A stretch of DNA of 12,904 bases from JAJZMF01 sp035702845 (GCA_035702845.1 DASSZK010000285.1:1-12904), one strand, 5' to 3'; counted from the stretch's first letter, positions 1-7,174 are shown. Notes: a model not told the origin generated them from the letters alone. Program-made: numbers and translations.

Positions 1-357
1 TGCGTAGTCGAAGAACCCCGCGACGTCGTCGCTGTCGAAAAGACCGGGGAGTTCCGGGGTCGTTACCATGTCCTGTTGGGCGCTCTAAGCCCCATCGACG
101 GGATAGGGCCGTCGCAGTTGAAGATCCGCGAGCTGCTGGCCCGCATAGAGCCAGAGGGCGTGACCGAGATAATTCTGTGCACCAACCCCAATATCGAAGG
201 TGACGCCACCGCTTTGTACTTGGCCGGCCTCCTCAAGGACCTGCACGTAAAGGTGACACGGATCGCCAGTGGTCTGCCGGTGGGCGGTGACCTCGAGTAC
301 GCCGACGAGCTAACGCTGGGCCGAGCCCTCGACGGGCGCCGGGAGGTGGGGGCGTGA
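1..357 (+). CDS. recR: Recombination mediator protein RecR (3' part; N-terminus outside window)
   Basis: About 118 residues are present, open at the left edge; RecR is normally about 200 residues, so the helix-hairpin-helix and most of the zinc-finger part are missing from the window. What is seen is the Toprim domain and C-terminus: CVVEEPRDVVAVEKTGEFRG, then the family signature LSPIDGIGP, the TNPNIEGDATALYL stretch with the conserved acidic residue, and the C-terminal GLPVGGDLEYADELTLGRAL. RecR works with RecO (and RecF) to load RecA on gapped single-stranded DNA in the cytoplasm. The stop codon overlaps the GTG start of the next gene in a GTGA, which suggests translational coupling. Identification is certain from these motifs; only completeness is unknown. 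Confidence 0.96.
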   Translation, partial: CVVEEPRDVVAVEKTGEFRGRYHVLLGALSPIDGIGPSQLKIRELLARIEPEGVTEIILCTNPNIEGDATALYLAGLLKDLHVKVTRIASGLPVGGDLEYADELTLGRALDGRREVGA

Positions 358-1448
358 CGCCACCGCATCGCCCGTACCGGTTTTGCATCGTCGGGGGCAC
401 CTCCTGGAGGGCGCAGTTATTTGGCCGCCTGGCCCGGTCGTTGCCCGAGCACCTGGAGCTGGCCGGGGCCGCGTGCCGCAGCGGGACCGACGCTGGCGCC
501 GTCGAAGAACGGCTTTCGACGAAGGCATGGCTCAGTGCCGAAGACATGGTGCGTCATTGCCGCCCGGACTTCGTCGTCACCAGTGTTGCGTGGGCGGCAA
601 ATGCCGGCTTGGTGTGCGAGCTGGTGGACATGGGTTGCCACGTCCTTACCGAAACCCCGCCGGCACCCGACCTGGACGGTTTGAGGGTGCTATGGGACCA
701 CGTAGGGGCGGCGCAACTGGTCCAGGTGTCCGAGCAGTACCTGCACTACCCGGGCCACGCTGCCCGGGCCTGCCTCGTGCGCAGCGGCACCATAGGCGAG
801 GCGACATCAGTGCACATCTCGTCCACGCACGGCTATCACGCCGTCTCGCTGATCAGGGGGTACCTCGCAGCCGGTATGGCACCGGTCAGCGTCCGCGCCA
901 CCACCGTGTCGGCGCCCCTTGTCGACCCGCTGACCCGTGACGGCTGGACCGACGACCCCGAGCCCAAGGCAGCCGGCAACGTGCTCGCTGTGCTGGACTT
1001 CGGCGGTACGTCCGGGCTCTACGACTTCACAGACAACCAGTGGCACAACCAGCTCCGCCACCGCAGGGTGGTGGTCCGTGGTACCCATGGCGAGATAGTC
1101 GACGACCACGTCATCCGGCTCGCCGGCGCCCGGACGATCCTCCAGTCGACCTTGGTCCGTCGCCAACTTGGCTACGACCTCGATCTGGACGGCTACGACA
1201 CCGACCACATCAGCTTCGACGGAGAAGTCCTATGGCGCAACCCGTTCCGGGGTGCGCGCTTGTCCGACGAAGACATCGCCGTAGGCGAGCTCCTGGTGGC
1301 CACCGGAGCGTGGTCACGGGACTTGGGTAACCCTCCCTACCCACTCGCTGAAGGCTGCCAGGACCACCTCGTGTCGCTCGCTATCGAGCGCTCGGTGCGC
1401 TCCGGCGAGACAGTGCGCACGGCGCACGAGCCGTGGGCTGGCGCCTGA
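354..1448 (+). CDS. Gfo/Idh/MocA-type oxidoreductase, atypical nucleotide and catalytic motifs
   Basis: A 364-residue protein of the usual length for Gfo/Idh/MocA NAD(P)-dependent sugar dehydrogenases. The N-terminal Rossmann region is recognisable (FCIVGGTSWRA near residues 10-20, then FVVTSVAWAANA and CELVDMGCHVLTETPP), followed by the alpha/beta domain that normally binds the sugar (SGTIGEATSVHISSTHGYHA onward). Two features differ from the family: the GxGxxG nucleotide loop is GGTSWR, and the usual EKP motif with the catalytic lysine reads ETPPAP, so Lys is Thr. It may bind another cofactor arrangement or not be a classical dehydrogenase. The GTG start overlaps the recR stop by 4 bp, so it is probably co-transcribed although unrelated in pathway. 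Substrate unknown. The fold call is good; the reaction is open. Confidence 0.82.
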   Translation: MTPPHRPYRFCIVGGTSWRAQLFGRLARSLPEHLELAGAACRSGTDAGAVEERLSTKAWLSAEDMVRHCRPDFVVTSVAWAANAGLVCELVDMGCHVLTETPPAPDLDGLRVLWDHVGAAQLVQVSEQYLHYPGHAARACLVRSGTIGEATSVHISSTHGYHAVSLIRGYLAAGMAPVSVRATTVSAPLVDPLTRDGWTDDPEPKAAGNVLAVLDFGGTSGLYDFTDNQWHNQLRHRRVVVRGTHGEIVDDHVIRLAGARTILQSTLVRRQLGYDLDLDGYDTDHISFDGEVLWRNPFRGARLSDEDIAVGELLVATGAWSRDLGNPPYPLAEGCQDHLVSLAIERSVRSGETVRTAHEPWAGA

Positions 1449-1517
1449 GCGCCACCAACCATTTCCCCAAGCACCTATTAGCTTTTTACTGCCCCGCCGC
1501 GCGCTGTTAGGACGACC

Positions 1518-1531
1518 GACTTTATAAAGTC
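1518..1531. repeat. 14-bp perfect palindrome
   Basis: GACTTTATAAAGTC is a perfect self-complementary dyad lying in the less GC-rich intergenic DNA after the oxidoreductase gene. Such A/T-centred palindromes often are binding sites for dimeric regulators, but no regulator gene lies beside it. It contains TATAAA, yet I see no well-spaced -35 element. Confidence 0.45.
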
Positions 1532-1551
1532 CTGAAGGCTGGCGCTTGCTC

Positions 1552-1601
1552 CGTTCACGTGTTGTTCGCGCATTTGTCACCTGGGTGAACAAGCGTGAAC
1601 G
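1552..1601. promoter_or_regulatory. Long imperfect inverted repeat built on GTTCAC/GTGAAC
   Basis: Left arm CGTTCACG-tg-TTGTTC (1552-1567) pairs with right arm GAACAA-g-CGTGAACG (1587-1601), 14 paired bases with a small internal asymmetry. Inside it, TTGTCACC (1574-1581) can instead pair with GGTGAACAA (1584-1592) with one bulge, so two mutually exclusive pairings are possible. It lies about 140 bp upstream of the 40-residue ORF and just before a possible promoter. It could be a multi-site operator with repeated GTTCAC half-sites, or an RNA switch. No known family recognised. Confidence 0.4.
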
Positions 1602-1613
1602 AAAAAGTAATAG

Positions 1614-1644
1614 TTGGACAGGCTCTCGCAAAACCCGGTACCAT
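1614..1644 (+). promoter_or_regulatory. Possible sigma-70-type promoter for the small ORF
   Basis: TTGGAC (1614-1619) and TACCAT (1639-1644) match -35 and -10 boxes, but the 19-bp spacer is longer than ideal. It would give a leader of roughly 85 nt containing the CACAGG/CCTGTG hairpin before the ATG at 1737. Weak evidence, based only on motif match. Confidence 0.25.
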
Positions 1645-1736
1645 CATTCTTAGGTGGCACAGGCAAACAACACCTGTGACCGCCGTAACACAACTCGACC
1701 GGACGAGCTACGAGAACCTACGACAACGGAGCGCAT

Positions 1737-1859
1737 ATGATGACCTCGGTAATCGACCTTCTGAGCCGGTGGCAGAACACTGTTCACGTCGCCATCTGGC
1801 ACAACGCACTGGCTGACCCCAATGGTCTGCCGTGCGAAATTTGCAACACCCACGAATAA
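1737..1859 (+). CDS. Candidate 40-residue small protein with C-terminal CxxC
   Basis: ATG ATG at 1737/1740 follows a CGGAG Shine-Dalgarno (1727-1731) at 5-8 nt, the best ribosome site in this region. The ORF runs 40 residues to TAA: an N-terminal segment that would make an amphipathic helix (MMTSVIDLLSRWQNTVHVAI), then WHNALADPNGLPCEICNTHE with a CxxC near the end. Most third positions are G or C although the surrounding DNA is less GC-rich, which favours real coding. There is no signal peptide. The CEIC pair could bind metal or form a disulphide. A GC triloop hairpin follows 9 nt after the stop. I do not recognise the family; a peptide precursor is possible, but no modifying enzyme is nearby. 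Moderate confidence that it is translated. Confidence 0.5.
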   Translation: MMTSVIDLLSRWQNTVHVAIWHNALADPNGLPCEICNTHE

Positions 1860-1918
1860 ACTGCGGCGCCGCCACAGGCGGCCAGTCGGCAAAGCAAAAT
1901 AGATACTCAATATCGCCG

Positions 1919-1946
1919 CCCCAGATGACCGCTGGTCAGCCTGGGG
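1919..1946. repeat. Nested hairpin
   Basis: CCCCAG (1919-1924), TGACC (1926-1930), loop GCT, GGTCA (1934-1938), CTGGGG (1941-1946): 11 paired bases with a small internal loop. It is one of three hairpins between the small ORF and the propeller gene. No T-run follows, so it is not an obvious terminator. Function unknown. Confidence 0.4.
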
Positions 1947-1984
1947 GCTGGCCCCACAAAAGGACAAGTTCCCCTCACCCCCGA

Positions 1985-2027
1985 CGGCGCACCGGTTACC
2001 CCCCTTACCCGGTGCGCCGGCCTCTTT
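1985..2027 (+). terminator. Intrinsic terminator-like hairpin
   Basis: CGGCGCACCGG (1985-1995) and CCGGTGCGCCG (2009-2019) form an 11-bp perfect stem with a 13-nt pyrimidine-rich loop, followed by a short CTCTTT tract. It would end transcription from the small-ORF region before the propeller gene. The T tract is short, as is usual in actinobacteria. Confidence 0.6.
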
Positions 2028-2039
2028 AAACCAACCCCT

Positions 2040-3251
2040 GTGACAAAAGCCACCAACACGGGTACCTTGAAGGTCGTGGCACGTCCAAGTTTTGGCTGTA
2101 GGAGCACTGACCTGCGGGCGCCAGAGGAGCGAAGGCGACCCTGCTCGGCTGATGGCCTGCGCTCTACTGATGGTCGGTCCGGCTTGGACCGGGCACGCAG
2201 GCTCAAGCGGGCTACCGGGGCCACGGTGGTGCTGTCCGCAACCCTGGCTGCAGGGATCCTCACCACTACCGGGCCGGCCTCCGCCAGCTCGGCATATGGC
2301 TTCGACCAACCCGATGCCATCGCCTCTTACGGGCACGAGATCTTCGTAGCCAACCGAGCGTCGTCGACCATCAGCGTCATCGACGCCGGCACGAGCGCCT
2401 CCTTGGGCACGCTCGAGGGCCGCTCGTACGGGTTTGACCAACCCGTGGCCATGGCCGGCGAGGGCGCCGACATCTTCGTGGTCAACCAGGCCAACAACTC
2501 GGTCACGGAGTTCTCGGCCGCCACTCACGCACCCGTGCGGGTCATGTCCGGGCCACGCTATGGCTTCGCCCGACCAGTGGCCCTAGCCGCTGCCGGTGAC
2601 CGGCTGTACGTGCTGGGGAGCGCAGGTAGCGTCACCGAAGTCTCCGTCGCCTCGGGCCAACCCGTGGCCCGCGCTGCGGGGGCGGCATATGGCTTCGCCG
2701 GTGCCAGCAGCATCGCCGTGGCGCAAGGCCATGTATTCGTAACAAACAAAGCGTCGGGTTCGGTCTCTGAGCTGGACGCGGTCACGCTTCACCCTTGGCA
2801 CGTCGTGAGCAAGGGCGCCAATGGAGCACCGGCCTTCGCGGCTCCCACCGCTATGGCGGTGCTTGGCAGCTCGGTGTGGGTCACCAACCAGGCGGGCAAG
2901 TCGCTGACGGAGCTGTCGGCTGCGACCGGGAAGGTGCAACGGGTCGTCCCCCAGGTGAGCAACTTCCTTCCATCTCCGCAGGCCATCACGCAGGGCGGGG
3001 GGATGCTTTTCGTGGCCAGCCCTCCCGGGGCGTCCCCCATGATCACCCAGGTGCTGCTCAGCCCCAAGTTGGCCATGCCGTGGATGATGTGCAACAACAA
3101 CGGCCCGTACACCTTCTCCAACCCCGCCGCTCTCCTCGTCAACGGACCGGTCCTATGGGTCGTCAACGAGGGAGGTGCCGGCGGCCCCGCCGGGAACTCT
3201 GTGACCGAGATGTACGCATGGAGCGGGAGCTTGATCAGGGTGCTGCGCTAA
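2040..3251 (+). CDS. Secreted YVTN/YncE-type seven-repeat beta-propeller protein
   Basis: A 403-residue protein. A positively charged stretch (RARRLKRATG) and a hydrophobic run ending in GPASAS near residues 50-82 form a signal peptide, so the mature protein is exported. After it come seven repeats of about 45 residues, most starting with YGFxxP and containing (I/V)FVxNxxSxSVxE, for example SYGFDQPVAMAG...FVVNQANNSVTEFSAAT. This is the YVTN/NHL-like propeller pattern, and seven repeats suit a closed seven-bladed propeller. Such proteins act as extracellular binding scaffolds; the ligand is unknown. The start is uncertain: GTG 2040 gives 48 extra residues before the signal peptide and has no Shine-Dalgarno (TTTAAA at 2025-2030 could permit a leaderless message), whereas in-frame TTG 2184 starts right at the signal peptide. 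Confidence 0.85.
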   Translation: MTKATNTGTLKVVARPSFGCRSTDLRAPEERRRPCSADGLRSTDGRSGLDRARRLKRATGATVVLSATLAAGILTTTGPASASSAYGFDQPDAIASYGHEIFVANRASSTISVIDAGTSASLGTLEGRSYGFDQPVAMAGEGADIFVVNQANNSVTEFSAATHAPVRVMSGPRYGFARPVALAAAGDRLYVLGSAGSVTEVSVASGQPVARAAGAAYGFAGASSIAVAQGHVFVTNKASGSVSELDAVTLHPWHVVSKGANGAPAFAAPTAMAVLGSSVWVTNQAGKSLTELSAATGKVQRVVPQVSNFLPSPQAITQGGGMLFVASPPGASPMITQVLLSPKLAMPWMMCNNNGPYTFSNPAALLVNGPVLWVVNEGGAGGPAGNSVTEMYAWSGSLIRVLR

Positions 3252-3344
3252 ACCCAGGCGCCGGCAGGTGCTGCGACGGGGCGCGCCCGCGGCACGCACG
3301 CCAACCGTTGGTTGCAGGTGGAGGCGAGAGGGTAACGACTGGCC

Positions 3345-4217
3345 ATGCCCAACATGGCCGGCGAAGCGGCCCGCAAGGCTGACGGGGCTGGCAAGCCGGC
3401 CCAACAACAAGTGGAGCAAAACGTCGACGAGGTCACCGCCAAGCCGGCCTTTCGCCGCTTTGCCAGAGTGGGCATCGGATCCCGCGCCTTCGTTTACCTC
3501 GTGCTGGCTTACATCTGCGCCCGCATCACCACCATGCACCATTCACCCTCGCAGGCATCAGGGGCGGGGGCATTGGCCGAGGTGGCACGCCAGCCCGGCG
3601 GGCGGCCACTGTTGTACCTGCTCGGCATCGGCCTCTTGGCGTACGCGGCATGGAAGGCCTCACAGGCCCTGGGCGACCAGGACGAGAAATCAGTCCTGAA
3701 GCGCCTGGGACGAGCCCTCGTGACATTGATATATCTGGGGTTGTGTGTAAAGGCCTTTGAGCTGGCCGTGTCGGCCAAGACGCCAGACCAGGCTGCAGGG
3801 GGCGCTTCAGGGCACCCCCAGCCACTTGTTGCCACGGTCCTGTCGTGGCCCGGCGGGCCCGGCTGGGTGGGCTTGGGCGGGGCCGTGATCCTCGCGGTAG
3901 GCGTGGGCACGCTGATTTGGGCGGCCGTGCACGACTACCGCAAGTCCTTCCCCCACATGCACGGAGCGCGGGCCAATTGGACAAGGGCCCTCGGCGGGTT
4001 CGGTGACGGCACCCGGGGCCTTCTGGCGTGCCTTTTGTGCGTGTACGTGTTCAAGGCCGCCGTCGACAACAACCCATCAAAGGCCAAGAGCTTGGCCCAG
4101 GCGCTGGTAACGTTCGGCTCCTCGTCGCCCGGAGAGGCCATCCTGTGGGTAGCAACTGCAGGCTTGGTGGCGTATTTTGCCTACTCGGTTATCGAGACCT
4201 TGCACGGGGAGCTCTAG
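3345..4217 (+). CDS. DUF1206 family six-helix membrane protein
   Basis: A 290-residue protein with a hydrophilic N-terminus (about 35 residues) and six hydrophobic segments, near residues 44-62, 87-108, 124-143, 174-198, 222-240 and 264-286. The segments fall in three two-helix units, each opening with a basic-Gly stretch (FARVGIGSRAFVY, LKRLGRALVTLIYL, LGGFGDGTRGLLA), the pattern of DUF1206. The family is common in actinobacteria and has no established function. Length is normal. The ATG at 3345 has only a distant purine-rich stretch (GGAGGCGAGAGGG) upstream; a second in-frame ATG at 3354 is an alternative. It follows the propeller gene on the same strand after 93 bp and may be co-transcribed with it, but a functional link is not shown. 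Confidence 0.85.
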   Translation: MPNMAGEAARKADGAGKPAQQQVEQNVDEVTAKPAFRRFARVGIGSRAFVYLVLAYICARITTMHHSPSQASGAGALAEVARQPGGRPLLYLLGIGLLAYAAWKASQALGDQDEKSVLKRLGRALVTLIYLGLCVKAFELAVSAKTPDQAAGGASGHPQPLVATVLSWPGGPGWVGLGGAVILAVGVGTLIWAAVHDYRKSFPHMHGARANWTRALGGFGDGTRGLLACLLCVYVFKAAVDNNPSKAKSLAQALVTFGSSSPGEAILWVATAGLVAYFAYSVIETLHGEL

Positions 4218-4536
4218 GTCGAGGCACAGGCGGACCAGGCACAACAGCCAGTACCGGCTTTCCCCAGGCGGTACTCTCTACGGTTTCAGTGTGGTGAGGG
4301 ACATAGTCCGGGGAGCCCTGCGGAGGCGAGGGTGAGCAGTAGCCGCCGAGCGCCATGGCGGACCGGCGATGTGTGGGCCATCTCTTCCTCAGCATTTTTC
4401 GCCGACCTCGGATAGGCATAAGGGAGCCTGCAGCGGCTCTGCGAGTCGAGCGGGGGGGTCTCGTCTAGGCTGTCTGCACTTGAACACACGGATCACCGTG
4501 TGTTCTCACCCTGTGGCCGAGGCGGCGCTCAAGCCT
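4218..4536. other. Intergenic region between convergent genes
   Basis: About 320 bp between the DUF1206 gene (plus) and the peptidase gene (minus). It contains a weak hairpin after the DUF1206 stop (AGTACCG at 4250-4256 with CGGTACT at 4269-4275) and a strong one near the peptidase stop (4482-4505). I see no supported gene or RNA; plus-strand reading frames entering the peptidase gene are antisense shadows. Confidence 0.6.
4482..4505. terminator. Terminator-like hairpin downstream of the peptidase gene
   Basis: GAACACACGG (4482-4491), loop ATCA, CCGTGTGTTC (4496-4505): a perfect 10-bp stem with a 4-nt loop, 31 bp past the minus-strand stop codon. There is no proper T-run on either side, so it fits the tail-less hairpins often seen in actinobacteria. 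It may stop transcription from both directions between these convergent genes. Confidence 0.5.
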
Positions 4537-6540
4537 CTACGGGAAAGCGGACATGAGCGGCCGGAAGTTATCGACTACGACTGGGACCAGGTCGTAGGTG
4601 GTTTTCTGCTCGGCGGTCCCGGCAGCCATACACGCTCCGTCTTGGGCGCACGAGAGGCTGTTCGGCGACCAAGAGAAGGTTCCGCTAGGCGTGGGCAGTG
4701 CGTGGCCGGTCCACTTGCCGCCGTCAAGTTGATAGCTGTACGGGGCGAGGGACGTCGCTGTGTGGGCGTAGCCGACAGCAATGCACTCGTAGGGGGCGGC
4801 GCACTGCACCGCGGTGAGCTCCTCGGCAGAGGGGGGGAGAGGGAACTTCTGCCATCCGTCTCCCGTGGTGACTTCGCTGTAGGCCAGGTCCGCCTCGCGG
4901 TCCTGACCGACGGCGATGCAGAACCCGGAGACGCAAGAGACCCCAGTGAAATAACCGCTGCTGTAGGCCGACCGCTCTCGCGTCCACTTACTGCCGGCGA
5001 GGCGCAGGATTACAGCGTCCCGTTGGGAGACATTATCCGCCGCCCTACCGACTGCTACGCAGTCCTGGCCCACCTGTTCGCACGAGACTGACTGAAGTAG
5101 TAGCGATGTCGCACCTGGGACGCTCGGGTCGTCCTCGGTCCAGAACTTGCCTCCTTTCACGTAGGCCGCACCTCCGCCGTTCCGGTCCGACTTTGTGCCT
5201 ATGGCGACGCAGTCGGCTGCTGACACGCACGAGAGGGCCGTAAAGTCGTTGAAGAAGAAGGGCGAAGGCGGAGGTTTGGCTTCTGTCCAGGTGCCGTCGT
5301 CCCACGTTTCAAGCAGGGGCGTATTATTATCGACGCTGCCGACGACCACACAGAAGTTGGGGTAAGGGCATGAGACGGCGTCCAACTGCCACATATCAGC
5401 GTGGGCGGGCGTGGGGGGTGTGGCCGGGGCCCACGAAATCCCGTCCCACACCGCGGCCACACCAGCGACCGGCCTGGTGGGCGCTCCCGATTCTGTTGTC
5501 CCGACAGCCATGCAGTGGTCGGCGTCGTAGCACGACAACTGGACATAGGGATAAACACTGTCCAGGGTGGATGGCGGGAACACCGCGTTCGCTTTCTGTA
5601 GTTCCCATTGAGTGGTCGGTGTGTCTTGCCCGACGACAAAGGCTCCATGCGCCAGGTTCGGGTTCGTCGGTGCGACATACATCCCCGGAGACTGGTCTAG
5701 TTGGAAGTGCCCGTTGCCGCACATCTCACAGAAGTACCCGCCGTTACCGCCAGAGACAGCCCAGCGGGCTGCCCAGAACAGTACTGACCCGAACGGTGCG
5801 TAGGGCGCCAAGGTCTTGCCGTCAGGACCGGTGGGCCGCTCTGCGATCACCTCGGCGCTTGCGCGCTGACAGCCGATATGGTCTACCACGGGACATGGCG
5901 CCTGCTGGCCGTGCCAGACGGTCACGGGCTTCTTGCCAGGTGGCGTGGTAACGAGCGTGAACTCGAACCGGCCGTGACGCCACTCGACGCTGGCGTCGAT
6001 CTGATCGCCTGGATGCGCTGAGTCCGCCAAATCAAGATGCGGGGCGCACCTGGGATGGACGACGGCATCGTGACACCATGTCTCCCAGAACGGCACGTAA
6101 CTGGGGGCCCCCACGCTCGTCGGATCGCCGCCCGCGTCCAGTTGCGAACACGCTGCCTCTACCCCGACCTGCCCCAGAGGCTCGGTCGAGCCCGCGATCC
6201 CCACCGTCTCCCCGCCGATCCCGACCCAAAAGGCGGCCCGCGATCGCCGATCGGCAGCAAGGTCACACCGCAACCTCGGCACGGTAAACGACGCTGCCGC
6301 GAGAGTGAAATGCTCGCCGATAGTCGTGCGTTCCTCGTACCCCGACCACGCCTGGGACGACTGGTGAGAGCTGGGCTCGACCAGCACGGCCGGCGCGGCG
6401 ACCCCGAACGGCACCCAAGGCCCCGGTGCCCAGCTGCCGATTGCGAGCAAGATCCCTGCCGTGAACACGGCACCCGCACGCCGGAGCGCCAGTAGTACTA
6501 AGCGGCGCTGAACTCCCACGACAGCGCGCAGCCCAGGCAC
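4537..6540 (-). CDS. Secreted glutamic (G1/eqolisin) peptidase fused to a seven-repeat Cys-pair propeller
   Basis: A 667-residue protein. The GTG start has a strong Shine-Dalgarno (GGAGGTG, minus strand, 6545-6551). Residues 1-50 hold basic residues and a hydrophobic run (AGAVFTAGILLAIG), an export signal or anchor. Residues 65-260 match the G1 peptidase fold: WSGYEE, AAFWVGIGG, then GQVGVEA with Q124 at the catalytic Gln position, SYVPFWETW, HPGDQI, and SAEVIAERP, where E230 or E234 is the catalytic Glu candidate, then APYAPFGSVLF. From about residue 333 there are seven repeats of 45-50 residues starting (L/V)SC...CxAVG and ending with a Trp motif (WDDGTWTEA), probably a disulphide-pinned propeller. 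G1 peptidases cleave proteins outside the cell, usually at acid pH. The propeller may bind substrate or surface. Adjacent genes give no pathway. Confidence 0.82.
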   Translation of the reverse strand: MPGLRAVVGVQRRLVLLALRRAGAVFTAGILLAIGSWAPGPWVPFGVAAPAVLVEPSSHQSSQAWSGYEERTTIGEHFTLAAASFTVPRLRCDLAADRRSRAAFWVGIGGETVGIAGSTEPLGQVGVEAACSQLDAGGDPTSVGAPSYVPFWETWCHDAVVHPRCAPHLDLADSAHPGDQIDASVEWRHGRFEFTLVTTPPGKKPVTVWHGQQAPCPVVDHIGCQRASAEVIAERPTGPDGKTLAPYAPFGSVLFWAARWAVSGGNGGYFCEMCGNGHFQLDQSPGMYVAPTNPNLAHGAFVVGQDTPTTQWELQKANAVFPPSTLDSVYPYVQLSCYDADHCMAVGTTESGAPTRPVAGVAAVWDGISWAPATPPTPAHADMWQLDAVSCPYPNFCVVVGSVDNNTPLLETWDDGTWTEAKPPPSPFFFNDFTALSCVSAADCVAIGTKSDRNGGGAAYVKGGKFWTEDDPSVPGATSLLLQSVSCEQVGQDCVAVGRAADNVSQRDAVILRLAGSKWTRERSAYSSGYFTGVSCVSGFCIAVGQDREADLAYSEVTTGDGWQKFPLPPSAEELTAVQCAAPYECIAVGYAHTATSLAPYSYQLDGGKWTGHALPTPSGTFSWSPNSLSCAQDGACMAAGTAEQKTTYDLVPVVVDNFRPLMSAFP

Positions 6541-6649
6541 GTGGCACCTCCCCCGGAGTTCCCCCAGTCGATGCTACCCATTCCGCCGCGCCCAGGCAGG
6601 GAAACCCGGCGAGGCCGCCACCAGGCTGCGTTCGAGGCACACTCGTTGT

Positions 6650-7174
6650 GTGGAGGTGAAGATCCGTGTTGCCCGCGAAAGCGACCTGCGCCGCGTTCAG
6701 GCCATTGAAGTGGCAGCCGGCACGCCGTTCCGTGAGGTTGGTATGTGCACCGTCGCCGATGACCCTCCACCTACGCTGGAGGCCCTGGCTGACTATCAGG
6801 CGCGAGGTTGCTGTTGGGTGGCCGTTGATGGTTCCGACCAGCCGGTCGCCTTTATGCTCGTTGAGGAAGTCGACGGAGCCGCCCATATCGAGCAGGTTTC
6901 GGTTCATCCCGCCTGGGCTCGGCGCCGGATAGGCGAACGGCTCATCCGCACCGCTGAAGACTGGGCGGCGGCGAATGGGATGGCCGCGGTCACCCTGACC
7001 ACGTTCTCCGATGTGCCGTGGAACAGGCCCTATTACGAGCGTCTCGGCTTCCAAGTGTTGGACGAAAAAGAGCTCTCGCCAGGTCTGCGCCGAACCCGGA
7101 TGGAGGAGGCGGAACGAGGCCTCGACCGCTGGCGACGAGTGGCGATGCAGCGCAGGCTGGGAGACAAGCCGTGA
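6650..7174 (+). CDS. GNAT family N-acetyltransferase
   Basis: A 174-residue protein with the GNAT layout: N-terminal IRVARESDLRRVQAIE, central strand GSDQPVAFMLVEEV, motif A with HIEQVSVHPAWARRRIGERLI (the RRxxGxxL acetyl-CoA pyrophosphate loop near residues 85-95), and motif B PYYERLGFQV near residue 125. It transfers acetyl from acetyl-CoA to an amine; the substrate cannot be told from sequence. The start is GTG 6650; an in-frame GTG at 6656 is possible, and neither has a well-placed Shine-Dalgarno. It is divergent from the peptidase gene over a 109-bp gap that must carry both promoters. Confidence 0.88.
   Translation: MEVKIRVARESDLRRVQAIEVAAGTPFREVGMCTVADDPPPTLEALADYQARGCCWVAVDGSDQPVAFMLVEEVDGAAHIEQVSVHPAWARRRIGERLIRTAEDWAAANGMAAVTLTTFSDVPWNRPYYERLGFQVLDEKELSPGLRRTRMEEAERGLDRWRRVAMQRRLGDKP

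Larger units (their letters stand above)
1449..2039. other. 590-bp structured intergenic region
   Basis: This stretch is visibly richer in A/T than its neighbours and carries no long conserved ORF. It contains a 14-bp perfect palindrome (1518-1531), a long imperfect inverted repeat (1552-1601), a short leader hairpin (CACAGG at 1658-1663 with CCTGTG at 1673-1678), a candidate small gene (1737-1859), a GC triloop hairpin just after it (GCCGCC-ACA-GGCGGC, 1868-1882), a nested hairpin (1919-1946) and a terminator-like hairpin (1985-2019). A GTG ORF at 1595-1816 exists, but overlaps the better candidate in another frame and looks less protein-like. The density of dyads suggests a structured RNA, a heavily regulated leader, or both; this is inference. 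Confidence 0.6.

Noticed and set aside
1595..1816. GTG-started 73-residue ORF in the intergenic region
   Set aside because: It overlaps the 40-residue candidate in another frame, has a poor ribosome site, and its composition shows no domain-like pattern.
4369..5091. 240-residue plus-strand reading frame
   Set aside because: It lies almost wholly antisense to the peptidase-propeller gene, whose repeats, domains and ribosome site are clear.
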